Shown here: piece after piece, positions 7,100 through 14,144 of the stretch | Layout of the letters: the number at the start of each line of letters is the position of its first letter | Position numbering within the stretch: the stretch's first letter is position 1 | Assembly (NCBI GenBank): GCA_025351545.1 | Contig: JANXVQ010000965.1 | Location: 1-14,673, forward strand | From: Spirosoma sp. | GTDB lineage: Bacteria; Bacteroidota; Bacteroidia; Cytophagales; Spirosomataceae | Direction: 5' to 3' | DNA length: 14,673 nucleotides | The notes under the pieces: generated by a model | What the model saw: only the letters and a program-made list of their open reading frames with translations | Databases searched by the model: none | What the model was told of the DNA's origin: nothing | Position numbers and translations under genes: made by a program

Positions 7100-8044
7100 T
7101 CAGATTGTCATTATTTCAGTGGCAAGATGATGATACTGCTGCCAGGAGACCGATTTGTTGGAGTAGGTATATAAATCTTCTTTTGCAACCTGCGATTGCT
7201 TAATAATGGTAGACACCTCAATGATTGCTTCGTAAATGGGGAAGTTTCGGTAGGTGTCCCGGATATGACTCATCATACTTTTATGAATACTCTGGTTCTT
7301 GTGAACCATGGTAAAAACAATTCCTTTTACCGATAAAGTAGGATTAATGTATTTTCTGACCTCCGCAATTCGATTAAATAGGCTTTCTACACCGTGGTAG
7401 GCGCTGGCCTCGGGCTGAATCGGAACCACGCAGTAGTTTGATGCAACTAGCGAACAGGTAGTACAAATGCCTAGACTTGGCGGGCAATCGATGAGTATAT
7501 AATCAAACTTGTCTCGTTCATCTTCCAATTTCAATGCAAGTCGGCGATCTGCTCCTATGGAATTCGCTAACTCCGACTCTCGGTACGCCATGCGTATATC
7601 GGAAGGGGAAAGGAATAAATTACTTGAAATTTCAACCATTGGAAGGTCTGATCCCGTTAGTAAAGCATCAATAACTTGCTTATCAGGGTCATGAATACCA
7701 AAGCACTGTGATAGATTCCCCTGTGAATCCATATCAACGAGTAACACTTTGTTTCCAAGTAAACTTAAAGCTTTACCCACGTTGATGGTTGTTGTAGTTT
7801 TACCAACTCCGCCCTTATGGTTAACAATCGAAATCACTTTGGCTTTATCAAACAGGGCTTCCGAATACCCGTATTTCCGTACCGCTTCGTCTAAGGCTGG
7901 CAAGTGCTTGGCTGGAATATTTTTCTGATCAGACAGGGCTTTGTGCAGCGTCTTAGAGGGAATACCAGCTTCCTTTTCAATCTGGGATAGATTTAAGGCA
8001 GGTTTCGAACGCAGGAACCGAACTAATTTTTCCTGGTTAATCAT
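7100..8044 (-). CDS. parA: ParA partition ATPase with N-terminal DNA-binding region
   Basis: This 314-residue Walker-type ATPase drives plasmid segregation together with ParB. The deviant Walker A motif KGGVGKTT is at residues 77-84, LLVDMDSQGN (101-110) is the next conserved strand, and DYILIDCPPS (181-190) carries Walker B. The first 65 residues precede the ATPase core and contain a likely helix-turn-helix (LSQIEKEAGIPSKTLHKALS, 19-38). That is the layout of plasmid type Ia ParA proteins, which repress their own promoter through this region. It is the first gene of the parA-parB operon; a palindrome lies inside the proposed promoter at 8073-8102. No damage is seen. Confidence in the function is high. 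Confidence 0.93.
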   Translation of the reverse strand: MINQEKLVRFLRSKPALNLSQIEKEAGIPSKTLHKALSDQKNIPAKHLPALDEAVRKYGYSEALFDKAKVISIVNHKGGVGKTTTTINVGKALSLLGNKVLLVDMDSQGNLSQCFGIHDPDKQVIDALLTGSDLPMVEISSNLFLSPSDIRMAYRESELANSIGADRRLALKLEDERDKFDYILIDCPPSLGICTTCSLVASNYCVVPIQPEASAYHGVESLFNRIAEVRKYINPTLSVKGIVFTMVHKNQSIHKSMMSHIRDTYRNFPIYEAIIEVSTIIKQSQVAKEDLYTYSNKSVSWQQYHHLATEIMTI

Positions 8045-8072
8045 AGGCTTAAGGACAAAATATTATCTTTTG

Positions 8073-8102
8073 TAAAAGTAGAAAGAACTTCTTTTATCCA
8101 AA
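8073..8102 (-). promoter_or_regulatory. Candidate parAB promoter with internal operator palindrome
   Basis: On the minus strand TTTG (8102-8099) is followed after 18 bp by TACTTTTA (8080-8073), one base off the Bacteroidota -7 box. The perfect palindrome AAAGAA-C-TTCTTT (8082-8094) fits inside the spacer. That is a natural place for repression by the helix-turn-helix of ParA. The leader before the parA ATG would be about 25 bases. Confidence 0.4.
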
Positions 8103-8437
8103 ACAAAACGCGGACTTTTTCCTGGTGAATATGTCTCTCCACTTAGATAACCAACCGAAAAACTGAGTTCTGTTTTAGGTAAGTACTTAATTCTAATTGG
8201 CAATGCGGGAGTATTCACCGTGAAGACCAAGGGAAAAGTAACCCAATGCCAAATAGGAGCGAGGTCTATACGATATCTCCTTCATCTGTTTAAGCATTTT
8301 TGGCCCTTTGAGCTATCTAAATGCGCTTAGCTTTGACTATTCAGATAGTTATCAAACTAGAGTGGCTACATTGAAATCGTGGCGAATGGTGCGGCCTGCG
8401 GCTGCGGTACGATTTAGAAGATCTACCTGCGGTTCTG
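8103..8437. other. Gene-free stretch between parA and rep
   Basis: I see no gene here. An 8-bp inverted pair GGTGAATA (8124-8131) and TATTCACC (8212-8219) lies 80 bp apart. The end next to rep is GC-rich with three direct copies of CTGCGG (about 8395-8433), and it contains one half of a long-range inverted repeat (8407-8427). No clear terminator follows rep. Confidence 0.45.
8407..8427. repeat. Left copy of 21-bp long-range inverted repeat
   Basis: These 21 bases, starting GTACGATTTAGAAG, recur as an exact reverse complement at 14539-14559. Similarity continues outward at lower identity: CTACA..GAA.TCGTGGC.AAT is shared by about 8367-8389 here and the matching part of 14561-14587, with 13-15 extra bases in this copy. 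It begins 11 bases beyond the rep stop codon. Confidence 0.75.
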
Positions 8438-9568
8438 TTAAAGGCCTAGACTGTCAAAAATGGCGTTGATTGATTGGGAAGTTCCAGTACGGACAGTAGG
8501 ACCCGGCGGAAAAAGTGAAGGAACAGATAAGTCTTGCTTTGAATTAGCCTTAGTCTTCGGTTGTGGTGCTTTTAGCTGATCAATACCCAGTGATTTTACT
8601 AAATAAGCGGTTGGGTTCTTGACTTCTTGACGTAACCCATTAGCCAGTTCCGAGTCAACCCGAAAAAAAATTTCCAGTAAATGATGTTCTGAAGCAATAA
8701 GATCTTTCTGCCAGCTTTTAAGCTTGTATTTTTTCATTAATTGCCAGGCTGTGACAACCGCTTCATTGATCGACATTTTATTAACATTCTCTCGATCATT
8801 CTTGACACCTTCAGCAGCTAACTGGTGGGTCGTTTTAACACTGAATTCAAGTTCCACTATATTTTTTCCTACTTTCTTGGTAGGTATCCAATCAAGACTG
8901 ATTCCTGCTTTTTCCTGTAGTTGTCGTTGGGCTACCCAGAGCGCATTTTTTTTGAAATCATTGAAGGTGTATCCTTCTGGGCAATTCAGGATATCCATCA
9001 GCAGATCTACTTGGTAAGTAAAGCGATATTGGCCCCGGCATTGGTACATGCTGACAATGTCAAACATGCGCTTGGCATAAACGGAATTGAGCGATAGCAT
9101 AATATCACACTCATACTTGGTGTATCGCTTCCCTAACTGGGCAAAATGGGGCACCACATCTGCAAACATGGTTAGCTCTATCATTTTCTTACCATCAACT
9201 ACTTCGGATTTGATGCTGGGGAAAGGGACAATAAAATGGAACTTCTGAGTTTTATCGTTTCGGTAACTTATGCGTTTTAATTGGAGAGTTTCAGAAGCAT
9301 TGGCCACCTGATCATACCGCTTAGTAGTTAATTCAGAGTAGGGTATATGAAATCGAAGGTTAGTATCAGGTTTTATTTCCCCTTTCAAAGCCATATGACC
9401 GATTTGATTGATTACCAGTGTAACAATATTCTTCTCCATCTCGGTAAACTCTTGCCGCGATTCAGTGAAGAAATTGGGCTGATAATTCGTAGAGTGTCTA
9501 CTGAAAAGAGTAGGAGCAGAAATAACAAATTCCGGTATATTGCTCATCTGGCTTGTGTTAGGTAACAT
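8438..9568 (-). CDS. Rep_3 (RepB-type) plasmid replication initiator
   Basis: This protein of 376 residues from ATG 9568 (379 from GTG 9577) resembles initiators of iteron plasmids in the Rep_3 family: two winged-helix domains bind the iterons and open the origin. Supporting stretches are FTEMEKNIVTLVINQIG, then HIPYSELT, VVPHFAQLGKRYTKYE and LNSVYAKRMFDIVSMYQ, the typical 'Y..RMY.LL' helix, then FKKNALWVAQRQLQE and LDWIPTKKVGKNIVELEF. A C-terminal tail of about 100 residues, rich in Lys, Pro and Ser, ends INAIFDSLGL. I prefer ATG 9568 because the proposed -7 box (9586-9579) leaves almost no room before the GTG; no ribosome site separates the choices. Six iterons and two degenerate copies lie directly upstream, as expected for an initiator that also represses itself. 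Confidence 0.88.
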   Translation of the reverse strand: MLPNTSQMSNIPEFVISAPTLFSRHSTNYQPNFFTESRQEFTEMEKNIVTLVINQIGHMALKGEIKPDTNLRFHIPYSELTTKRYDQVANASETLQLKRISYRNDKTQKFHFIVPFPSIKSEVVDGKKMIELTMFADVVPHFAQLGKRYTKYECDIMLSLNSVYAKRMFDIVSMYQCRGQYRFTYQVDLLMDILNCPEGYTFNDFKKNALWVAQRQLQEKAGISLDWIPTKKVGKNIVELEFSVKTTHQLAAEGVKNDRENVNKMSINEAVVTAWQLMKKYKLKSWQKDLIASEHHLLEIFFRVDSELANGLRQEVKNPTAYLVKSLGIDQLKAPQPKTKANSKQDLSVPSLFPPGPTVRTGTSQSINAIFDSLGL

Positions 9569-9578
9569 TTTAAACACT

Positions 9579-9610
9579 CAAATGTAGAAAAAGGATTTTG
9601 ATTGTACAAA
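9579..9610 (-). promoter_or_regulatory. Candidate rep promoter overlapped by an iteron core
   Basis: On the minus strand TTTG (9610-9607) is followed after 20 bp by TACATTTG (9586-9579), an exact Bacteroidota -7 box. The TTTG belongs to the 13-bp iteron core at 9607-9619. Rep bound there would cover the -33 element, which points to autorepression. Confidence 0.6.
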
Positions 9611-9664
9611 CCTCCGTTTTCGAGAAAATAGCTTTTAAAACACCTACTAAACCTCCTTTTTATA
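9602..9664 (+). repeat. Two degenerate iterons at the rep promoter
   Basis: The core CAAACCTCCGTTT recurs exactly at 9607-9619 with diverged flanks. A second relative, CCTACTAAACCTCCTTTT at 9643-9660, differs from the iteron at two positions over those 18 bases and diverges after that. Both have the same orientation as the main array and lie between it and the rep start. Confidence 0.7.
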
Positions 9665-9764
9665 TCCCAGGACTTTAAAATAGTATGTGGTTTCCACGTA
9701 CAAAGTCTCTTCCAAGCCCTGATTATGCATTAAAAAAGGAGAATATCACTCGTATCAAACCTGA

Positions 9765-9907
9765 CCTACCAAACCTCCGTTTGTAACCTACCAAACCTCC
9801 GTTTGTAACCTACCAAACCTCCGTTTGTAACCTACCAAACCTCCGTTTGTAAGACTATTTTAACCTACCAAACCTCCGTTTGTAACCTACCAAACCTCCG
9901 TTTGTAT
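9765..9907 (+). repeat. Origin iteron array: six 22-bp repeats
   Basis: Four identical 22-bp units run head to tail at 9765-9852. An 11-bp spacer (9853-9863) follows, then two more units at 9864-9907, the last differing only at its final base. Each unit starts CCTAC and contains CAAACCTCCGTTTG, which is itself an inverted repeat (CAAAC, CTCC, GTTTG). The period is two helical turns and the spacer one, so all six sites face the same side of the DNA. This is the likely replication origin, bound by the Rep encoded beside it. Confidence 0.9.
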
Positions 9908-10079
9908 ATCATAACAAACTGATTTTTAGTACGTTATAGGGTTTCTAAATCAATCAAATAAATCATTGATAAAATGATAAAAAATCAAAAAGTAAAAAAA
10001 TCTTTGGAAAGGGGAAAAAGAATTTAGGAAAGAAAAGATTACTTATTTACCTTTAAGGGAAATAAAACAGACTAGTTGC
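9908..10079. other. AT-rich tract next to the iterons, possible unwinding region
   Basis: The stretch is very AT-rich, with recurring ATCA, TGATAAAA and AATCAAAAAG words and then purine-rich runs (about 9985-10045). It has no gene. Its place beside the iterons fits a DNA-unwinding element. I found no clear DnaA box. The leader of the gene at 10080 also lies here. Confidence 0.5.
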
Positions 10080-10799
10080 ATGGTTCAGAAACGAGACGAT
10101 CAAGCCCCCTTAGCCGCTATTCGGCTCATGCTCAAAAAGCACGCCGTATCTCTGACACCCATCATCAACCAGGTTAGTGCCCTGCCTCAGGAGTCCCACC
10201 TGGAGTACTATTTCGTCCCCATGCAGCACATGGAACTATACCGACCCTACTTTAGACCAGGCAAACCCCTCAAAAACCTTAAGCTCATCAATTTTGAGCG
10301 ACCCGCTATCTCCCTCTCATTTTATATGAAACACAAGTATAAACTCGACCGCAACGTCCCAATCGAGCAGGTCATTCACCATCTCAAAGAGTATCGGGAT
10401 GAATTACTCAACCGCTCCCTGGTGCAACAACTCAGTCCCACCCAGATGCAAGAGCTACAGCAGAATGATGAATTACTGCGATCGGTTCGAAAACTGCCTC
10501 AGGACTATCAGTACTGTTTTTCCAATTACCACCATTACTACCGCTATTGGTACTGTACCTTCCGCTATTTCGCCGATGCCACCCTGACCCAGCTGGACAG
10601 TGATAATGAACACCTCCTAAAGCATACCGAGCGAATCAAGAACCAGGTCCATGAGCGCTTGAATATCATCTTTATTGATCCCTACTACATCACCCGGCCT
10701 GTGCCCCAGGACAATAAATTCATTGACCGCGAGCTGGCCACTTATCCCACTCAAATCCGTCAGGGCATCACCACCTTATACATTCGCAAAAGGGACTAA
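10080..10799 (+). CDS. Unrecognised aromatic-rich protein beside the origin
   Basis: I do not recognise this 239-residue protein. It is basic, with no signal peptide or membrane segment. It looks alpha-helical around residues 93-140 (NVPIEQVIHHLKEYRDELLN). A remarkable patch at residues 143-164 (pieces YQYCFSNYHHYY and RYWYCTFRYF) holds ten Tyr, a Trp and two Cys. The end has IIFIDPYYITRP and RQGITTLYIRKRD. The reading frame is clean, and codon use is GC-richer than the flanking DNA, which supports a real gene. It is transcribed away from the iterons, opposite to rep, a place where plasmids often keep copy-control, mobilisation or accessory replication genes. That context gives no function by itself. 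The start at 10080 is the first ATG in frame; no ribosome site is evident. Confidence 0.65.
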   Translation: MVQKRDDQAPLAAIRLMLKKHAVSLTPIINQVSALPQESHLEYYFVPMQHMELYRPYFRPGKPLKNLKLINFERPAISLSFYMKHKYKLDRNVPIEQVIHHLKEYRDELLNRSLVQQLSPTQMQELQQNDELLRSVRKLPQDYQYCFSNYHHYYRYWYCTFRYFADATLTQLDSDNEHLLKHTERIKNQVHERLNIIFIDPYYITRPVPQDNKFIDRELATYPTQIRQGITTLYIRKRD

Positions 10800-10853
10800 C
10801 CAGAGGAATGAATCTTAATCACTCGCTATGACAAGATGTAGCTTACCCAGCTG

Positions 10854-10985
10854 ATGAGAAAAATACCTGAGGGCAATGATCCGGACGTTTTTCTAAACGC
10901 CTTTCGAGAAGAGGAGGGGTATATGTATACCCCGGCAACCATCACCTGTAACTTACTGGACAATAACTACTTTCAGAATTTCTGA
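10854..10985 (+). CDS. Possible small protein of 43 residues or gene remnant
   Basis: A short frame starting MRKIPEGNDPDVFLNAF and ending TCNLLDNNYFQNF has protein-like composition. The same frame is open upstream to 10812 apart from a TAG at 10839-10841; reading it as Gln would give ITRYDKMQLTQLMRKIPEG. It may therefore be the 3' end of a broken gene rather than a true small gene. There is no ribosome site. Its stop codon lies in the loop of the hairpin at 10965-10995. Confidence 0.3.
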   Translation: MRKIPEGNDPDVFLNAFREEEGYMYTPATITCNLLDNNYFQNF

Positions 10986-10995
10986 GAAAGTAGTT
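10965..10995. repeat. Hairpin before the toxin-antitoxin operon
   Basis: AACTACTTTC (10965-10974) pairs perfectly with GAAAGTAGTT (10986-10995), and AGAA/TTCT can pair inside the loop. No long T-run follows directly. It may end transcription from the gene at 10080, or be an operator 70 bp upstream of the antitoxin start. Confidence 0.5.
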
Positions 10996-11064
10996 TCTTA
11001 AAAAGAATCACGAAAATTTATTTTGAAATAATTCAGTTATATTTCTGCAAAACTTCATAATGTT

Positions 11065-11640
11065 ATGATAACGCCATCTGGAAAGTTGTCTGGTCTGGGC
11101 TGGGGCTTTTCTACCACTAATCTAATTCTACAGGCTCGTCAGAAGCTACCCCGTAGTCGGGTTAACGAAGTAGCTCTGTTAGGAGGGTTAACCAAAAAGC
11201 AGATGGCGCTGGTTTTGGGGGTCACAGAACGAAATTTATACCATCATCATCAAGGGGAATTATCGGTTCCCCTTTCCGAGCGGCTGTTATTGCTGGAGAA
11301 ACTATTTCAGCATGGACTTAACATCTTTGACGGGCATCGGGAGGGTTTTTATACTTGGCTTCGTACACCCTTAGCCGAGTTGGCTACCCCTGAGGTAGGC
11401 TTTGCCTCGCCTGTGACGGAGTATATTCCCCGTCCTATAGCCCAGATGGGTACTAAGCAACCCCCCCCCGATTTGTCAGCTGCTGCGCAGGCTCGTCGGG
11501 AGCGATTGACCAATTATAGGCTAATCGCCGGGGGACCTATGCTGCCTTATCCGACTCCTTTATCGTTACTGGATACGGTCACGGGCTGTAAACTGGTTGA
11601 TAATGTTTTTACCCGTATCGAGTCAGGAGTATTTAGCTAA
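11065..11640 (+). CDS. Xre/ParS-type antitoxin of the RES system, with inserted segment
   Basis: Antitoxins of this family bind their own promoter through an N-terminal helix-turn-helix and neutralise a RES toxin through a C-terminal DUF2384 domain. Here the helix-turn-helix is about residues 39-75 (LTKKQMALVLGVTERNLYHH). GFYTWLRTPLAEL (94-106) is the first part of DUF2384. The expected partner, PLSLLDTVTGCKLVDNVFTRIESGVFS, comes only at 165-191. In usual family members these parts are separated by a few residues such as GG(R/K)(T/S). The extra 56 or so residues (107-162) are rich in Pro and Ala and include a charged AQARRERL segment. They also include nine consecutive C at 11461-11469 coding PPP. 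The frame is intact. The RES gene follows 24 bp later in the same reading frame. The total of 191 residues is longer than the usual 130-160. Confidence 0.87.
   Translation: MITPSGKLSGLGWGFSTTNLILQARQKLPRSRVNEVALLGGLTKKQMALVLGVTERNLYHHHQGELSVPLSERLLLLEKLFQHGLNIFDGHREGFYTWLRTPLAELATPEVGFASPVTEYIPRPIAQMGTKQPPPDLSAAAQARRERLTNYRLIAGGPMLPYPTPLSLLDTVTGCKLVDNVFTRIESGVFS
11461..11469 (+). repeat. C9 homopolymer inside the antitoxin gene
   Basis: Nine C encode three prolines of the inserted segment. Loss or gain of one C would bring an early stop (TGA about 40 bases on, or TAG about 50 bases on) and remove the toxin-binding C-terminus. It is therefore a possible slippage site. Confidence 0.6.
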
Positions 11641-11664
11641 GTCCGGTCGCAATCAGCCGTTGGT

Positions 11665-12141
11665 GTGGAGGTCTATCGCATTTTAAAGGAGCCTTATTGG
11701 CACGACCCACTTTCGGTGATTGGAGCCGAGATCGCGGGTGGACGGTGGAATCCACCCGGTGTGGGTATTCTCTATACGGCTACTTCACCCGCCTTAGCGT
11801 TGCTGGAAATGTTAGTTCATTTTCCTAAAATACCCTATGACCAACTTCCGGCCTTGCGCATCTTCACGTTACAAATTCCAGATAATGAAGTCCGTTGGGT
11901 CTACCCTGATTTGCTGCCTGATGAGTGGGCTTATCCAACAGCTTTACCCTTAACGCAGTCGATTTTTTGGGAATGGTTGCAAAGTCCGCTTGACTTAGGC
12001 ATCGGTGTCCCCTCAGCGGTTATGGACATTTCCTATAACGTGTTAATGCATCCCAGGCATCGCCTTTATCAGGACATTACTATTTTGGGTAGTCAGGATC
12101 TGATTTTAGATCAGCGCTTATGGAACGGTCCGATTTCCTGA
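11665..12141 (+). CDS. RES-domain toxin (NAD-degrading type)
   Basis: Characterised RES toxins deplete cellular NAD+ and stop growth unless bound by their Xre partner. This 158-residue protein has the family landmarks: YRI at the start, GGRWNPPG (Arg27), ILYTATSPALALLEMLVH (Tyr37, Glu48), and GVPSAVMDISYNVLMHPRH (Ser117, then the NP.H-like segment). The Arg, Glu and Ser that name the family are all present and the length is normal, so it should be active. The only start in reach is GTG 11665, without a ribosome site. It follows the antitoxin stop by 24 bases in the same frame, which suggests low, coupled translation that favours antitoxin. On a plasmid the pair would act as a stability or phage-response module. 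Confidence 0.9.
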   Translation: MEVYRILKEPYWHDPLSVIGAEIAGGRWNPPGVGILYTATSPALALLEMLVHFPKIPYDQLPALRIFTLQIPDNEVRWVYPDLLPDEWAYPTALPLTQSIFWEWLQSPLDLGIGVPSAVMDISYNVLMHPRHRLYQDITILGSQDLILDQRLWNGPIS

Positions 12142-12632
12142 AGGGCAGATGTAGAATTAGATCGGACGTGATTGTTGCATAACTCTCACATTATGGCGAT
12201 ACGCTGCGGGCCATTCACCGCTTATTTACGGGTAGGCGAGGTGGCAGTGCCGGTAATATTGTCCCGGGAATCGTCACAATAGGTCTAGGCGTCGCCCTGG
12301 CTGCAGCAGAGCGTGCTGTAACTAATGCACTTGGTACAGTGGCAGGGGCACTCGTCTCATTGGGTAGGTCAACCAGTTCACCGGCTCCGGCTACATCGTC
12401 GGCTGGTCTGACATACAGTTTACCTGGATTAAGTATAACCGGCATTGGCATCGCGAAATCAGCCCGATTCAGTCCGGGCGCAGAACGAGTACGCATCGAA
12501 GCTTATCAAAAGGGAGGGCCGTTGCTGATTTCGATTAACCGAAAATTGGCAGACAAATTTTTTAACCGAAAGTATGAATACTATCGTAGCTTCACGCTCA
12601 CCAAATTCGTCAACCAGCCCCACCTCTTTATG
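12142..12632. other. Stretch with a start-less open frame before the barrel gene
   Basis: The plus frame is open from 12183 into the barrel gene at 12633 but has no ATG; the first GTG is at 12339. Its early part reads HYGDTLRAIHRLFTGRRGG and then a small-residue, glycine-rich run VTIGLGVALAAAERAVTNALG. I do not recognise it. It may be the end of a gene whose 5' part was lost. A shadow frame on the minus strand (12496-12215) is Pro/Ala-rich and less protein-like. No clear promoter was found for the downstream gene. Confidence 0.4.
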
Positions 12633-13210
12633 AGAACTATCTACCTGCTGATTCCTATGCTGGTCGGAATCGCCCTTGCGCCCGCATCTGGACAGGAACG
12701 TTCGGCACAAGCGGCCCCGGCGCGATCTGCCGGGGGCGTTCTGGACATTGGCATTCGGCTTCAGAAATCAATTAATCTGTATGCCGAAAATGGGATTACG
12801 GTGCAGTACACCCACCCAAAACTAGCTTCTAACCGGCTATCGGGCTGAGCTACGTCAGCTCCCGACTGGGAACGGCTTTTCACTCGAACGCCGTCAAGCA
12901 GGATAACTACCTGCTCTCAGCTTCGTATTACTTTCGGCCGACTTGGTTGATTCAGCCGGTAGTCAAGGCCAATGTAGGATACTTTGCTGCCAATTATGGA
13001 AGCCCCCTTTTCGACGACTTGCCCCGAACATCCCTGCTGGCATCGCCCGAATTTGGCTTGTGTTACTGTCCCAACTTTCCGCTCAAAATCAATGCGTCTG
13101 TCGGTTACAACCTGATTACGGGCAACGGACTTTCCGGGCCGGGCACACTGTATCCTGTTTTTGTCCAGACCAGTATTAGCTGGACCATTGTTAAAACGAC
13201 CAAAAACTAA
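12633..13210 (+). pseudogene. Outer-membrane beta-barrel protein, frameshifted
   Basis: ATG 12633 opens a clear signal peptide (MRTIYLLIPMLVGIALAPAS). After ITVQYTHPKLASNRL the frame reaches a stop at 12846. One frame over, it continues GLSYVSSRLGTAFHSN, NYLLSASYYFRPTW, VVKANVGYFAANYG, LKINASVGYNLITGNG and VFVQTSISWTIV, ending with TAA at 13208-13210. The alternating polar and apolar strands with aromatic ends are those of a small outer-membrane barrel or porin-like protein. The shift falls at 12835-12842 (CTATCGGG); loss of one base, or of four from an ATCG pair, would explain it. The stop is one base before the lipoprotein hydrolase ATG, so the two formed an operon. Ligand or transport role cannot be told. 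Confidence 0.75.
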
Positions 13211-13211
13211 T

Positions 13212-14144
13212 ATGAAAACAATTAGTAGTCTATTGGTCCTGGTTGTCGTTGGCCTGGCCTGTTCATCAGAACCCACCATCACAAAAGACATGCTGGATTC
13301 GGGCACCTTGTTCGACCCGTCACTTTATCATCCTGCGACCTACCTGGTATCGAAGGCAATACCAAGCCCAACACCTGAACAGGCCAGGAAGCCCGTTATT
13401 ATTGCCTGTCACGGCTATTCAGCCACCACATTTGAGTGGGATGAATTCCGTAGCTGGTCCAACGGCCGGACTGATTTTTACCTGTCTCAGGTGCTGCTGG
13501 GCGGACACGGGCGAAGTTACGATGAGTTCAAGGCATCGACCTGGCACGACTGGCAGGCGGCCATTATGGATGAGTACAGCCAGTTGGAAAAGGCCGGTTA
13601 TCAAAACATAAGCTTGCTTGGTTCCTCCACAAGTGGTGCTTTATTACTGGAGCTGGTGGCCTCGGGTTATTTCGCCAGCCATATCAAACCCAGAAACCTG
13701 CTGCTGGTTGACCCCATCGTGATTCCCTCCGATAAATCCCTGTCGCTGATTGGGGCGCTGGGGCCGATGCTGGGCTATATTGAAACGAAACAGTCGGCGG
13801 CTGAGGATAAAGTCTATTACCACTTTCGGCCCCAGGAAACCCTGCAGCAACTCCAGAACCTGCTGACGGTGGTTCGTCAGGATTTGGAGAAAGGTATAAC
13901 GTTCCCTACGGCCTGTGCCCTAAAAGTCTATAAATCAAAAAAAGACCCAGCGGCCGATCCGGTCAGCGCGGTGTTGATTTATCAGGGCACGCAAACCGCC
14001 GACGGAAAGCGGGAGAACGTCGAGTTGATCGACTCGGACCTACACGTGTATACGCGACTAAAACTCCGCGACTCGGTTACGGCTAAAGACCAGCAAAACC
14101 AGACGGCCACCTTCACTGATATCGTTAGCCAGATAATGCGCTGA
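13212..14144 (+). CDS. Lipoprotein alpha/beta hydrolase (esterase or lipase-like)
   Basis: From ATG 13212 the protein has 310 residues. The first 16 form a lipoprotein signal ending GLAC, so Cys17 should be acylated and the enzyme anchored to a membrane facing the periplasm or outside. The alpha/beta hydrolase landmarks follow: PVIIACHGYS with the HG oxyanion segment (67-68), LLGGHGRSYDE (95-105), the nucleophile elbow GSSTSG with Ser139, a likely acid Asp245 in SKKDPAADPVSA (Asp249 is the alternative), and His278 in SDLHVYTRL. The whole triad is present and no damage is seen. The frame is open further upstream (to 13161), but that would overlap the barrel gene and bury the signal peptide, so 13212 is the start. 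The substrate is unknown; a carboxylester is the best guess. Confidence 0.85.
   Translation: MKTISSLLVLVVVGLACSSEPTITKDMLDSGTLFDPSLYHPATYLVSKAIPSPTPEQARKPVIIACHGYSATTFEWDEFRSWSNGRTDFYLSQVLLGGHGRSYDEFKASTWHDWQAAIMDEYSQLEKAGYQNISLLGSSTSGALLLELVASGYFASHIKPRNLLLVDPIVIPSDKSLSLIGALGPMLGYIETKQSAAEDKVYYHFRPQETLQQLQNLLTVVRQDLEKGITFPTACALKVYKSKKDPAADPVSAVLIYQGTQTADGKRENVELIDSDLHVYTRLKLRDSVTAKDQQNQTATFTDIVSQIMR

Noticed and set aside
9765..9907. CRISPR-like array of short direct repeats
   Set aside because: The repeats abut with no unique spacers except one 11-bp gap, and they lie beside a Rep_3 initiator gene, so they are iterons.
12215..12496. Minus-strand open frame of 93 codons
   Set aside because: It is a Pro/Ala-rich shadow of a GC-rich stretch, with no motif or signal and no neighbouring gene in that direction.
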